Below are positions 34,990 to 43,058 of a stretch of DNA of 64,000 nucleotides, one piece after another. Made by a program: the position numbers and the translations under genes. The notes beneath the pieces are model-generated. The model saw nothing but the letters and a program-made list of their open reading frames with translations. It was not told the origin of the DNA and searched no databases. Origin of the DNA: Gottfriedia acidiceleris (GTDB lineage Bacteria > Bacillota > Bacilli > Bacillales > Bacillaceae_G); NCBI RefSeq assembly GCF_002128425.1, contig NZ_NESS01000011.1, forward strand, positions 56,753-120,752, in the 5' to 3' direction. How positions within the stretch are numbered: position 1 is the stretch's first letter; each line of letters opens with the position of its first letter.

Positions 34990-35808
34990 CTACAATCGAA
35001 TATTACTAGTTGTTGTTGTTGTTTCAAACCTATTATGATTTAAGAGATCTAAGTTTCTTTCAATATTTTTGGATTCACGAAAACGAATTGCCCATAAACC
35101 AGCTTTCAGCATCCAACTACTTGGACGTGCGACCATGTTTCCAATCGATGCAACCTCATGATCATGCACTTTAATTAGCCCTTCCCACTCACCAACATTC
35201 GCTCCAGCAAGCTTTTTCGCAAAAGCCCATGCATAATTTCGAGACTTCTCTAGGCTGAAGTTTATTATTGCCTTAGAGGCTTTTGGATCAACGTGGTCTA
35301 AAAAACCAATCCATGGTGAAATTCGATCCATGTCATCCCTTACCTCATCCACAAGCGATGCTAAAATACTATTTATTTTCATAAAGTCATTGTAAAGAGA
35401 TAAAATGTCAGAGTCTTGACATACCTTTGCAGCAGCTACTCCTAGATCCAAATTAATATGAGCATTAATGCCAAGCAATAAATGCTGTAACAAAATAGAT
35501 TTACGGTTTTCAGCTTGACGAAACGCTAATTGCCAACTGAGACTTAAAGGTTCTACATTCAAATAGTTTTTAAGTGCTTTTAAATAGAAATTTGCAAAAT
35601 TCACATCCAGACTTTCCATTCTTGCTCCGTCTTCAAACTGATTATTTAAAATCCCATCTTTTACTTTAATCGTTACCAATCGATATAGTGAAGCAAAATA
35701 TCCTAGTTTACTTTTTGTTTTATTACTCATTGAAATAATTTCATCTAACTGTTTAATTACATCATCGATTGTACTTGCATTTCCTATATACTTTGAAATA
35801 CTTTTCAT
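34990..35808 (-). CDS. DUF5995-family protein
   Basis: This 272-aa protein matches the DUF5995 pattern: LGYFASLYRLVTIKVKDGI near 35-53, DGARMESLDVNFANFYLKALK near 60-80, and ILLQHLLLGINAHINLDLGVAAAKV near 105-130, with conserved histidines and aspartate resembling a metal or polar site. No function is known to me. The frame is open to TTG 35862, but ATG 35808 is preceded by TTAGGAGAGCGAGTA and is preferred. It is monocistronic. Confidence 0.78.
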   Translation of the reverse strand: MKSISKYIGNASTIDDVIKQLDEIISMSNKTKSKLGYFASLYRLVTIKVKDGILNNQFEDGARMESLDVNFANFYLKALKNYLNVEPLSLSWQLAFRQAENRKSILLQHLLLGINAHINLDLGVAAAKVCQDSDILSLYNDFMKINSILASLVDEVRDDMDRISPWIGFLDHVDPKASKAIINFSLEKSRNYAWAFAKKLAGANVGEWEGLIKVHDHEVASIGNMVARPSSWMLKAGLWAIRFRESKNIERNLDLLNHNRFETTTTTSNIRL

Positions 35809-36109
35809 TACTCGCTCTCCTAACTTTTGTGACAAGTGCGTTGTATTAAATTTGTTAATCAATATGTGATTAGTGTTGAAAAGATACTTTTAATAGTGAG
35901 TATCTATTTTGATTCAGTGTGTCTTTTGAGAATTCCTTCGTTTTAGAGAACACTTTTGTGAAATTGGCTTTAATAACTGTGAATTGTTTGGAGGGGGTGA
36001 AAAAATTGAGATAAAAAAGAGCAAATCTTCAAGAATTGCACTTTTTTAATTGGTCCCAACAATGTGAAGGAAAGATACAATTTTCAATCATTAATTCAAT
36101 TCAAGAAAA
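35809..36109. other. intergenic region, no confident feature
   Basis: About 300 bp upstream of the DUF5995 gene. A GGAGGGGGTG sequence at 35991-36000 looks like a ribosome site on the plus strand, but the frame after it has no normal start of useful length, so I do not call a gene. Confidence 0.3.
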
Positions 36110-36151
36110 TACAAAAAATCCACAAGGAACATCAATTTCCTTGTGGATTTT
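36110..36151 (-). terminator. intrinsic terminator of the FtsH-like gene
   Basis: AAAATCCACAAGGAA (36115-36129) pairs with TTCCTTGTGGATTTT (36137-36151), and TTTTTTGTATTTT follows on the minus strand. Confidence 0.88.
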
Positions 36152-36196
36152 CTTTATAAATGAAGTACTGATGATTTATTAATGAGATCTCTTACA

Positions 36197-37930
36197 CTAA
36201 TTCTGATCACTTTCAGGTAATTTATCAAAATCCTTAAGCAATCCTTGAATATTTTTCTCATAAACAGACCCAAGCTTTACAATAGGTGGTTCAGGACGAG
36301 TACGTGCATAGATGCTTTCGTAAATATCTTCTATTTCTTCGCCTGTTAAGTCGCCTCTTTTTAGCAGTTCTTGTGCAATTGAGTGTACGAAATCGGCGTG
36401 TTCCGTAACAAGTTTCTTTACTTGGTTCATTTGATCCTTTAACAGAAGGTTGATTTTAGGTCGAAGTGCTCTAAGGCCTTCTGCTTGAGAGCCTAATGCA
36501 TTCCAACTGAATAGCTCATCTCCCATTCCGACTAAACCTAAATATGCACCACCAAGTAGCGTCGCTTGTTGTAGATCAGATGTAACACCGTTTAATTTCT
36601 TATGGAGAAACTCTTCTTCTACTGCTCTAGCTGCTAAACAAACTTGGATTGCTGCAAGAATTTCACTGTCACTTCGATTATATCTTTCTGTTGTTGGTTT
36701 TGTTGCAGCTAAACCAAGTGCGTCACCTCTACGAATAATCGTAACCTTCCATACTCGATCATGTGGCTTTAACAAATATTGCGCTACTGCGTGACCCGCT
36801 TCATGATACGCTACATTTCTCTTCTCATCTTCATTCATCGATCTTAGTGGCTGTTTAAGACCCCACTCATATGTCTCCATTGCATCCCGGAAGTCAGTAT
36901 AGTTTGTAATATCAGCCCCCCGCTGATGAGCAATTACGACAGTCTCATTTACAATATGTTTAATCTGAGCTGGACTGTAACCAATTGTATCAAGTGCAGC
37001 TCGCTCTGGTGTTAAAGAATCATCGCTTTTCACTTTTTTTAGATAATACTGGAAAACATCGATTCGTCCATCATAATCAGGAGAATCTACCCATAGTTTT
37101 CGGTCAAATCGGCCAGGTCTAAGTAACGCTTGATCAAGTACATCTGGTAGGTTTGTTGCTGCAATCGTAAGAACTGCTGGACGTTCTGCTTTCTTTTTCC
37201 GTAGTCCAAGTGAGCGAAGCAATTTTGCTATTTTAGAAGTATCAATGTTTGGAGGATCCATTTGTAGTAAAAGCTCATTCAATAATCCAGAGCCCATTCC
37301 CATACCGAACAATCCACCGCCACCGGCCCCTCCACCTTGGCGAGACATTCCAATTGCGTCAACTTCATCAATAAAAATAATACAAGCTCCGTAAATATTA
37401 GCTAACTTTCTAGCCTTTTTGTATATTCCCATTACTTTTAAATTCCCTACACCAAAGAACATGTTTTGAAAACTTGGTGCTGAGGCATATGCAAAAGGTA
37501 CTTGAGCTTCATTCGCAATAACTTGAGCAAGATATGACTTCCCTGTACCTGGAGGACCGCAAAGCAACAATCCGCGAATTGCCTCGCCTCCCATTTCTTT
37601 AAACTCTTTAACACCTTTTAGTAATGTTACAATTCGTTTTGCATTTTCTACAATCTCAGGGTTTCCACGATAATCATCCCAGGTTGATCCAGTTTCACCA
37701 GGTAAAATCCAATAGGTACGTCCCCTGGCAAGAAACCAAAAAATTGCTACAAATTGTATGATCGCAAGAAATATCATAATGAAAATCTGAAATAATAAAC
37801 TAACAATCGAAAATGCTACACTCCAGTATGCTGGCCCTCCTTGTATAAGCACAACACCAATAATAAAAATAACTGCTAACCAAATTAATAATCTTCGCCA
37901 TTTTACCCATTGATATTTCTTCATAAACAT
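36197..37930 (-). CDS. FtsH-like AAA+ ATPase with M41 peptidase domain
   Basis: This 577-aa membrane protein has two close N-terminal helices (about 12-30 and 37-68), an AAA+ domain with Walker A CGPPGTGKS near 123, Walker B IIFIDEVDAIG near 185 and the SRH region TNLPDVLDQALLRPGRFDRK near 248-267, and an M41 domain with HEAGH at 376-380 and the third ligand in TSDLQQAT. It resembles FtsH but has no periplasmic domain, a changed pore loop (FQNMFFGVG) and a glycine-rich insert (QGGGAGGGGLFGMGMGSG). It is probably a second, specialised FtsH-type protease. ATG 37930 or 37924 could be the start. Confidence 0.87.
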   Translation of the reverse strand: MFMKKYQWVKWRRLLIWLAVIFIIGVVLIQGGPAYWSVAFSIVSLLFQIFIMIFLAIIQFVAIFWFLARGRTYWILPGETGSTWDDYRGNPEIVENAKRIVTLLKGVKEFKEMGGEAIRGLLLCGPPGTGKSYLAQVIANEAQVPFAYASAPSFQNMFFGVGNLKVMGIYKKARKLANIYGACIIFIDEVDAIGMSRQGGGAGGGGLFGMGMGSGLLNELLLQMDPPNIDTSKIAKLLRSLGLRKKKAERPAVLTIAATNLPDVLDQALLRPGRFDRKLWVDSPDYDGRIDVFQYYLKKVKSDDSLTPERAALDTIGYSPAQIKHIVNETVVIAHQRGADITNYTDFRDAMETYEWGLKQPLRSMNEDEKRNVAYHEAGHAVAQYLLKPHDRVWKVTIIRRGDALGLAATKPTTERYNRSDSEILAAIQVCLAARAVEEEFLHKKLNGVTSDLQQATLLGGAYLGLVGMGDELFSWNALGSQAEGLRALRPKINLLLKDQMNQVKKLVTEHADFVHSIAQELLKRGDLTGEEIEDIYESIYARTRPEPPIVKLGSVYEKNIQGLLKDFDKLPESDQN

Positions 37931-38103
37931 TACTTCCTTCTAGGGAATTTTTTGAATATTCTATGAAAAGAACAGCCCATTGGTGCCTAGAAATATATGT
38001 ATGCAAAAACAAAATAAATTTGTTCATTTAAATAAAATAAAATAACCTCAATGTCATTGGCTTTTAACTTGTTAACAAAGACCAAAAAATTTGATTTCAA
38101 ACT

Positions 38104-38132
38104 AAAAAGCCCTCCTTAAAAGAGAGCTTTCA
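38104..38132 (-). terminator. terminator of the small membrane protein gene
   Basis: AAAAGCCCTC pairs with GAGAGCTTT around CTTAAAA, followed by TTTTTAG on the minus strand. It separates this gene from the FtsH-like gene. Confidence 0.7.
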
Positions 38133-38136
38133 ATAC

Positions 38137-38433
38137 TTATTGAAATTTACTAAAAATATCTTTCAAATACTTAATAACGATTGCGATTCCACCGATGAAA
38201 TAGAATGTTATTAAAATCCATCCAGTAGGATCAAGTCCAAACATTGTTATTAAAAACTTCAATGGAAAAATGAAGTATAGAATATCTTTTAAATATCCTA
38301 GTATAAAAGATGTATCGAATGATCCTTTCCAGAATGAACGGATAAATGCTATTACAAAATCAAGAATCATTAATCCAGTAACTGCCCATATAGTATATAG
38401 CATCCAATCCGCAAGTCCGAAGCCTAAATCCAT
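38137..38433 (-). CDS. small membrane protein, unknown
   Basis: This 98-aa protein has three hydrophobic segments (LYTIWAVTGLMILDFVIAFI, FPLKFLITMFG, GWILITFYFIGGIAIVIKYL). I do not recognise a family; the size and three helices recall holin-like proteins, but no lysis gene is nearby. The frame is open from GTG 38445, but ATG 38433 has AAGGTGG 8 nt upstream. A terminator separates it from the FtsH-like gene, so the two are probably not one operon. Confidence 0.6.
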   Translation of the reverse strand: MDLGFGLADWMLYTIWAVTGLMILDFVIAFIRSFWKGSFDTSFILGYLKDILYFIFPLKFLITMFGLDPTGWILITFYFIGGIAIVIKYLKDIFSKFQ

Positions 38434-38737
38434 AGTTATCACCACCTTACATCATACTATTCAAAGAAAATAGGCTGGTGATATGAATTCACTTAATTTT
38501 CAGATAATATTTTTTAAAACCTTTGAAATGCCATTGTTCTGGTCTTTATCCTTGCATTTATCATATTAATTTAATAAGAGATTAATTGCTAAAATGAGTC
38601 TTTAGTTCCCACTTCATATACTAAAATAATCGTCTTTTTCTAGCTACACAATAGCCCAACTAAACATACCCAAGTTCCCCCATCTGTACTTGAACATAAA
38701 ATATTAGTAAAAAAAATATAGAAAGGGAGAAATAGTA
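38434..38737. other. divergent intergenic region, no feature resolved
   Basis: About 300 bp between divergent genes. It must contain both promoters, but I find no consensus -35/-10 pair or dyad that I would defend. AGAAAGGGAG at the right end is the ribosome site of the next gene. Confidence 0.3.
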
Positions 38738-39469
38738 GTGGGATTATTTATTAATAAGAATGACCATCCTGACGTCTTTAAAAATAATGAAACAATACAA
38801 ACACCAAATCAAGGGCTTGTTCGGCATAATTACTTAGCTGAACTAATGGAAGAACAACAAAAAAATAACATGAACTTAGAAAAATCAATCTCTGAATTGA
38901 AGCCACGATATGAGCAATTAGAAGAATTACAAACAACTCAGTGGAATCATGTTAAAAATCAAATAAATAGTCTCATAGGTAGTAACCGTGAACGTGAACA
39001 ATTTGAAAGAATCATGATTCAGCGGTTAAATACATTGGACGCAAATGAGAGTCTTGAAAAACAATCGTTGATTGATAAAATGATTAGTTTAAATGAAGCC
39101 TATACGGAATTGGTAAAGCGATTGGAAAAAAGTGAATCTGATAACCAAGCTCTCTCATTACAACTAGATAAGCTAATTGAAAAACAAAATGAAGTAGCTC
39201 ATGGATTGTTACAGCAAGAGGAATTCCAACATGGGGTTTTAGATCGACTGGATACGCAAGAAGCAATGATGGATAGAATCTCTCACCAGCTCAACAATAT
39301 ACGCTCGATTATTTTTGAACGAGCAAGCTATATCACTACAAAACTTGAAGACAGCTATAAACTAACAACTGACTATATTTATAAACTAATAAATGGCTCC
39401 GATAAGCCCAAATTTTATAAGACTACGGTGAGCAACAAAAAAGAGGAAAAACAAAAACAAGCAGACTAA
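38738..39469 (+). CDS. coiled-coil protein of unknown function
   Basis: This 243-aa protein is almost entirely coiled coil from about residue 35 to 205 (LEKSISELKPRYEQLEELQ, SLIDKMISLNEAYTELVKRL, LSLQLDKLIEKQNEVAHGLL), with a short basic tail (SNKKEEKQKQAD). It has no signal peptide or membrane segment. GTG 38738 follows AAAGGGAGAAATAGTA. I do not recognise the family. A spore-coat or cell-structural role would be possible, but nothing in the sequence shows it. Confidence 0.65.
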   Translation: MGLFINKNDHPDVFKNNETIQTPNQGLVRHNYLAELMEEQQKNNMNLEKSISELKPRYEQLEELQTTQWNHVKNQINSLIGSNREREQFERIMIQRLNTLDANESLEKQSLIDKMISLNEAYTELVKRLEKSESDNQALSLQLDKLIEKQNEVAHGLLQQEEFQHGVLDRLDTQEAMMDRISHQLNNIRSIIFERASYITTKLEDSYKLTTDYIYKLINGSDKPKFYKTTVSNKKEEKQKQAD

Positions 39470-39510
39470 ATTCCAAATAAGGGATTGTTCGAAAACTTTA
39501 GATCGAATAT

Positions 39511-39560
39511 AAAAAAAGCTTCTCGAAGTCTATACTTAGACTGATCGAAAAGCTTTTTTT
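39511..39560. terminator. bidirectional terminator
   Basis: A long stem pairs AAAAAGCTTCTCGAAGTCTA with TAGACTGATCGAAAAGCTTTTT (small internal mismatches). A and T runs flank it on both sides, between convergent genes. Confidence 0.85.
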
Positions 39561-39568
39561 ATGTTCTC

Positions 39569-40240
39569 TTAAAAATAGACTAATGCGACTTTTTCTTTCT
39601 CTTCTAAGTTTTCAATCATTGAATACCAAGACTCTGGTTTATTAGATAACACTGTATAATAACGCTTTAAAAACTTCACTATCAAGTCAGATTGAAGTTC
39701 ATTAATTTCCCCATCCATTGGAAGGAAACAAAGATCTAGACCCGTAACCGCTTCACCATCGTTGTTCCATGATGGATGAATATATTCAAATTCAAGACGC
39801 TTATAACCTAGGTGAGCTAATACTTCTCGACGAACATATGGATTCATTGGCTTAACTCCACCAAACTCATGGTGTTCTACTCGATATGGATCGTAAATTT
39901 CAGCAAACATACCTGATAACTTTTTATTATTATCAGCTGCTAAAGCCTGTAAATCTACTAATCTATTTTGTGCCAAATACGGGCCGATTCCCAAACCAGC
40001 TTGGCCAATTATTGTAAAGTCAGTCATGGCCACATTAAAATCATCATAATAGCGATATTCTGTAGCTCCTACTACTCTACCTTCATTGACAGCAACAAAA
40101 ACACGAATACCTGGATCCTCTAAAGGCTCTTTCCAAAGATCGAATTCTAATACTTCTTCTGGGGGAAATACATCTTGCATTAATTGATGCATTTGTTTAA
40201 ATAATGGGTCATTAATATTTGTAATTCTTCTAAATTCCAT
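39569..40240 (-). CDS. GNAT-family acetyltransferase (third gene of nitrilase operon)
   Basis: This 223-aa protein has a GNAT-like fold: EFRRITNINDPLFKQMHQLMQDVFP at the start, VFVAVNEGRVVGATEYRY near 50-68 and a weak acetyl-CoA loop (AGLGIGPYLAQNRLVDLQ near 88-105). It lies 15 nt after another GNAT gene and downstream of a nitrilase-family gene, in one operon. Substrate unknown. ATG 40240 follows AAAGGGAGAG. Confidence 0.72.
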   Translation of the reverse strand: MEFRRITNINDPLFKQMHQLMQDVFPPEEVLEFDLWKEPLEDPGIRVFVAVNEGRVVGATEYRYYDDFNVAMTDFTIIGQAGLGIGPYLAQNRLVDLQALAADNNKKLSGMFAEIYDPYRVEHHEFGGVKPMNPYVRREVLAHLGYKRLEFEYIHPSWNNDGEAVTGLDLCFLPMDGEINELQSDLIVKFLKRYYTVLSNKPESWYSMIENLEEKEKVALVYF

Positions 40241-40255
40241 TTTCTTTCTCTCCCT

Positions 40256-40927
40256 TTAATTAGAATGTTTAAATGGATTTTTCCATTCCATTAGAGTCCC
40301 ATAATTACATGATTCTTCGTCCTCTAAATAATTGTCTACTACCTTAACTGGGGTACGACCACATCGAAGTAGAAAACTAATAACTGAATCTTTTAGTTCC
40401 CCTTTTATTACTGCATTTATGTATTGTTCGGGTGACAAGTTATTCGCCTCTTTATGATATCCTGGCATCCTGCCTCCTCCAAGCAATCTTTCCAAACCAA
40501 GATGGACAACAACATCATACATAGAAAACATTAACCATTTGCCCAAACCTAATTTTCGATAGGACGGTCTGACACTAATATCAACGACATAAAGTGTATT
40601 TCCGTTTGGGTCGTGGTTACGAATATAACCACCATCAGTAACCTCTTCCCATGAATGGTCAGGTTGGCTAGGATTAAAATGAACAAGTAAACCTGTCATA
40701 GAACCCGCCATTTGACCATTTACTTCTATACATAACGCTCCCTCTGGAAAAAGAGTTACATGATTTTTAAGCTGCTCCTCATTCCACCATAGTTCTGATG
40801 GGAATGGTGGAGGAAAGCTTTCCTGTTGAATACGGATTAGATCAGTAAAGTCATTCTCATTATAATTACGGATTACCACTTGTACAGGTTTGTCCTGGTC
40901 GAAAACAAAAAATTCTTTTCGATACAT
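40256..40927 (-). CDS. GNAT-family acetyltransferase (YhcX N-domain-like)
   Basis: This 223-aa GNAT protein has VVIRNYNENDFTDLIRIQQESFPPPFP near 16-42, a substrate region GALCIEVNGQMAGSMTGLLV near 75-95 and an acetyl-CoA motif VDISVRPSYRKLGLGKWLMF near 132-151. In B. subtilis YhcX a GNAT domain of this kind is fused in front of a nitrilase domain; here the two are separate neighbouring genes, with the nitrilase transcribed first. That supports a joint acetylation/amide-hydrolysis step on one small molecule. Substrate unknown. Confidence 0.82.
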   Translation of the reverse strand: MYRKEFFVFDQDKPVQVVIRNYNENDFTDLIRIQQESFPPPFPSELWWNEEQLKNHVTLFPEGALCIEVNGQMAGSMTGLLVHFNPSQPDHSWEEVTDGGYIRNHDPNGNTLYVVDISVRPSYRKLGLGKWLMFSMYDVVVHLGLERLLGGGRMPGYHKEANNLSPEQYINAVIKGELKDSVISFLLRCGRTPVKVVDNYLEDEESCNYGTLMEWKNPFKHSN

Positions 40928-40968
40928 TCAGAAAATCCTCTTTTCCATTTAAGAATGCTTAATCTATT

Positions 40969-41823
40969 TTACCAATCCGGATAAAGATCTGTACGTCTAT
41001 CACGCCAAGTAGTAACGGATCCCTTTTCACGAACTTTGTATAATAAATCTAAATTAAGATCGGCTGTTACAATCATATCCTGATTCATTTCACCTTCGAC
41101 CATAATTCCTTTCGGAGGAAATGGGATGTCGTTAGGAGTGATGACAACTGCTTGACCGAAATTTGCACGCATAAAATCAACAGTTGGAAGTGAACCGATC
41201 GTACCTGTATTTACAACATATACTTGATTTTCAATTGCTCTTGCATGACATGTATAACGAACTCGATGGAATCCGTGGCGATCATCTGTGCATGATGGAC
41301 AGAAAATGACATCTGCTCCTTTTGCTTTTGCCATTCGAACGATTTCTGGGAATTCAATGTCATAGCAAGTCAACATCGCAATTGTCCCTTTATCTGTCTC
41401 GAAAACCTCTAGACCGTCACCTGCACTCATATTCCACTCATTAACCTCGGTTGGTGTAATATGAAGCTTCGCCTGCTCACCAATACGACCATCTGGATAG
41501 AACAAATGTGCAACATTATAAAGTCGATCGCCTTTTTTAATAACATGCGTTCCTCCAATAATGTGCATATTGTATTGTTTAGCCAACTTTAAAAATAAAG
41601 AACGATATTGCTCAGTAAAGGTAGGTAAATCTTGTATCGTTAATGCCTCACCTTTTTCATTACCAATTGACATAAGTTGAGTTGTAAAAAATTCCGGAAA
41701 AATGATAAATTCCGCCTCAAATTCCTCTGCTGTTTTAATATAATGCTCTACTTGATTTTCAAACTCTTCGAAGGAGCTTATTGTGTGAAGATGATATTGA
41801 ACGGCTGAAACTCTTAATTGCAT
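40969..41823 (-). CDS. carbon-nitrogen hydrolase (nitrilase superfamily)
   Basis: This 284-aa enzyme has the Glu-Lys-Cys triad of the superfamily: E in FIIFPEFFTT near 44, K in QAKLHITPTEVNEW near 120 and C in MLTCYDIEFPEIV near 155. The sequence matches the hydrolase domain of Bacillus YhcX. It cleaves an amide or nitrile C-N bond in the cytosol. ATG 41823 follows GGAAGAGGGGGATCAT. It is the first gene of a three-gene operon with two acetyltransferases (gaps of 41 and 15 nt). Confidence 0.88.
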   Translation of the reverse strand: MQLRVSAVQYHLHTISSFEEFENQVEHYIKTAEEFEAEFIIFPEFFTTQLMSIGNEKGEALTIQDLPTFTEQYRSLFLKLAKQYNMHIIGGTHVIKKGDRLYNVAHLFYPDGRIGEQAKLHITPTEVNEWNMSAGDGLEVFETDKGTIAMLTCYDIEFPEIVRMAKAKGADVIFCPSCTDDRHGFHRVRYTCHARAIENQVYVVNTGTIGSLPTVDFMRANFGQAVVITPNDIPFPPKGIMVEGEMNQDMIVTADLNLDLLYKVREKGSVTTWRDRRTDLYPDW

Positions 41824-41937
41824 ATGATCCCCCTCTTCCCATTTACGCTTTATCTCTTACTATTAATTATTGAATAAATAGTAGGAACGGGCAAGTATGT
41901 ACTTTTCATTCCATTTAGAATATAACTTTGCTTTGCA

Positions 41938-42606
41938 CTATTTACTTAAAATTACTACTTTTTTATCTTTATCCATGGTGATAACAAGATCCGTCATTCC
42001 AACAAATAAACCGTTTTCTACCACACCTGGAATTAAATTGAGCTCTCTTTCTATTATTTGAGTTTGAATAGAATTAGGTATACTGCAGTCAAAAATATAG
42101 TTTCCGTTATCCGTAATAAACGGAGTCGTTCCATTTAAACGAAGTTCCGGAACTAAACCGATTGCTTCAATATGTTTTATCGTCATTTCCATGCCAAATG
42201 GAATAACTTCTATCGGAAGTCGGAACTTACCTAATCTCTCTACCATCTTAGTTGGATCTGCAACTACTATAAATGTTTTAGCTGCTTTCGCAATGATTTT
42301 CTCTCTTAATAGAGCACCTCCCCCACCTTTAATTAGCTCAAAGTTTGGATTAATTTCATCCGCTCCATCAATTGCAATATCAATCTGATCAATTTTACTA
42401 AAGTTTACTAGCTGGATACCAACCTCTTTAGCAAGCTTTTCAGTTTGAACGGAGGTCGGGATACCTTTTATATTCAGCCCTTCCTTAACTAATTGCCCAA
42501 GCTTTTTTATCGTATAAAAAACGGTAGTTCCCGTCCCTAATCCAATGACCATACCATCTTTTACAAATTCTGCTGCCTTTTCTCCTACAATTTGCTTATC
42601 ATTCAT
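41938..42606 (-). CDS. rpiA: ribose-5-phosphate isomerase A
   Basis: This 222-aa enzyme interconverts ribose 5-phosphate and ribulose 5-phosphate in the pentose phosphate pathway. Signatures are GMVIGLGTGTTVFYTIKKLG near 18-37, IDIAIDGADEINPNFELIKGGGGALLREKI near 75-104, with the catalytic aspartate, lysine and glutamate, and VADPTKMVERLGKF near 116-130. Length matches the family. ATG 42606 follows AGAAGGTGTAAAA. It is upstream of the nitrilase operon on the other side of a 114-nt gap but is probably separately transcribed. Confidence 0.95.
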   Translation of the reverse strand: MNDKQIVGEKAAEFVKDGMVIGLGTGTTVFYTIKKLGQLVKEGLNIKGIPTSVQTEKLAKEVGIQLVNFSKIDQIDIAIDGADEINPNFELIKGGGGALLREKIIAKAAKTFIVVADPTKMVERLGKFRLPIEVIPFGMEMTIKHIEAIGLVPELRLNGTTPFITDNGNYIFDCSIPNSIQTQIIERELNLIPGVVENGLFVGMTDLVITMDKDKKVVILSK

Positions 42607-42766
42607 TTTTACACCTTCTATTTCATTGTTTTATTTCTTAACTAGTATAAGTAAAAAATTCAAATTTCATTTTTCGCAAGAAAGCTATCGAATAGAAATA
42701 GTTTGAATAAAGAATTTTCAACTAAGAAAAACTATTTGAAAAAATACTAAGTAAGGTGATGAACAT

Positions 42767-42964
42767 ATGGATCTACCTAATTTTATTCTTAAGTTTTGCA
42801 TCATTATAATGATTTTACCTGTAACGATTGCGTGTTGTTATTTTGGTTACTTAGATAAAAACTACCAAATTGTTATATTCGGTTTTGCACTCTTATTATT
42901 TTCAATACTCGGTAATTACTTTATTTATACTAGAGGCAATAAAAGTAGTAAATCGGGGCAATAA
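42767..42964 (+). CDS. small two-helix membrane protein
   Basis: This 65-aa protein has two hydrophobic stretches (FILKFCIIIMILPVTIACCYFG and IVIFGFALLLFSILGNYFIY) and a basic C-terminus (RGNKSSKSGQ). ATG 42767 follows a good AAGGTGATGAACAT site and a terminator follows, which support expression. I recognise no family. It is divergent from rpiA. Confidence 0.6.
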   Translation: MDLPNFILKFCIIIMILPVTIACCYFGYLDKNYQIVIFGFALLLFSILGNYFIYTRGNKSSKSGQ

Positions 42965-42993
42965 GAACCTTTTTCTTGATACTTTTTATTAAG

Positions 42994-43033
42994 AAAAAAC
43001 CGACCAATTTCACAATTCAATCAATCGGTTTTC
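42994..43033. terminator. bidirectional terminator
   Basis: AAAACCGA (42996-43003) pairs with TCGGTTTT (43025-43032), with an A-run before and T residues after. It lies between the convergent small membrane protein and flavin oxidase genes. Confidence 0.65.
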
Positions 43034-43058
43034 CACTATTATTTTTGATTTGATCAAT

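Noticed and set aside
35809..35862. Longer N-terminus of the DUF5995 protein from TTG 35862
   Set aside because: A good ribosome site directly before ATG 35808 and conserved family sequence starting after it favour the shorter protein.
35990..36050. Small gene after GGAGGGGGTG
   Set aside because: The only normal start near it, GTG, gives five codons before a stop; the longer frame would need an ATT start.
38137..38433. Holin of a prophage lysis module
   Set aside because: Three helices are the only similarity; no endolysin, structural or integrase genes are near.
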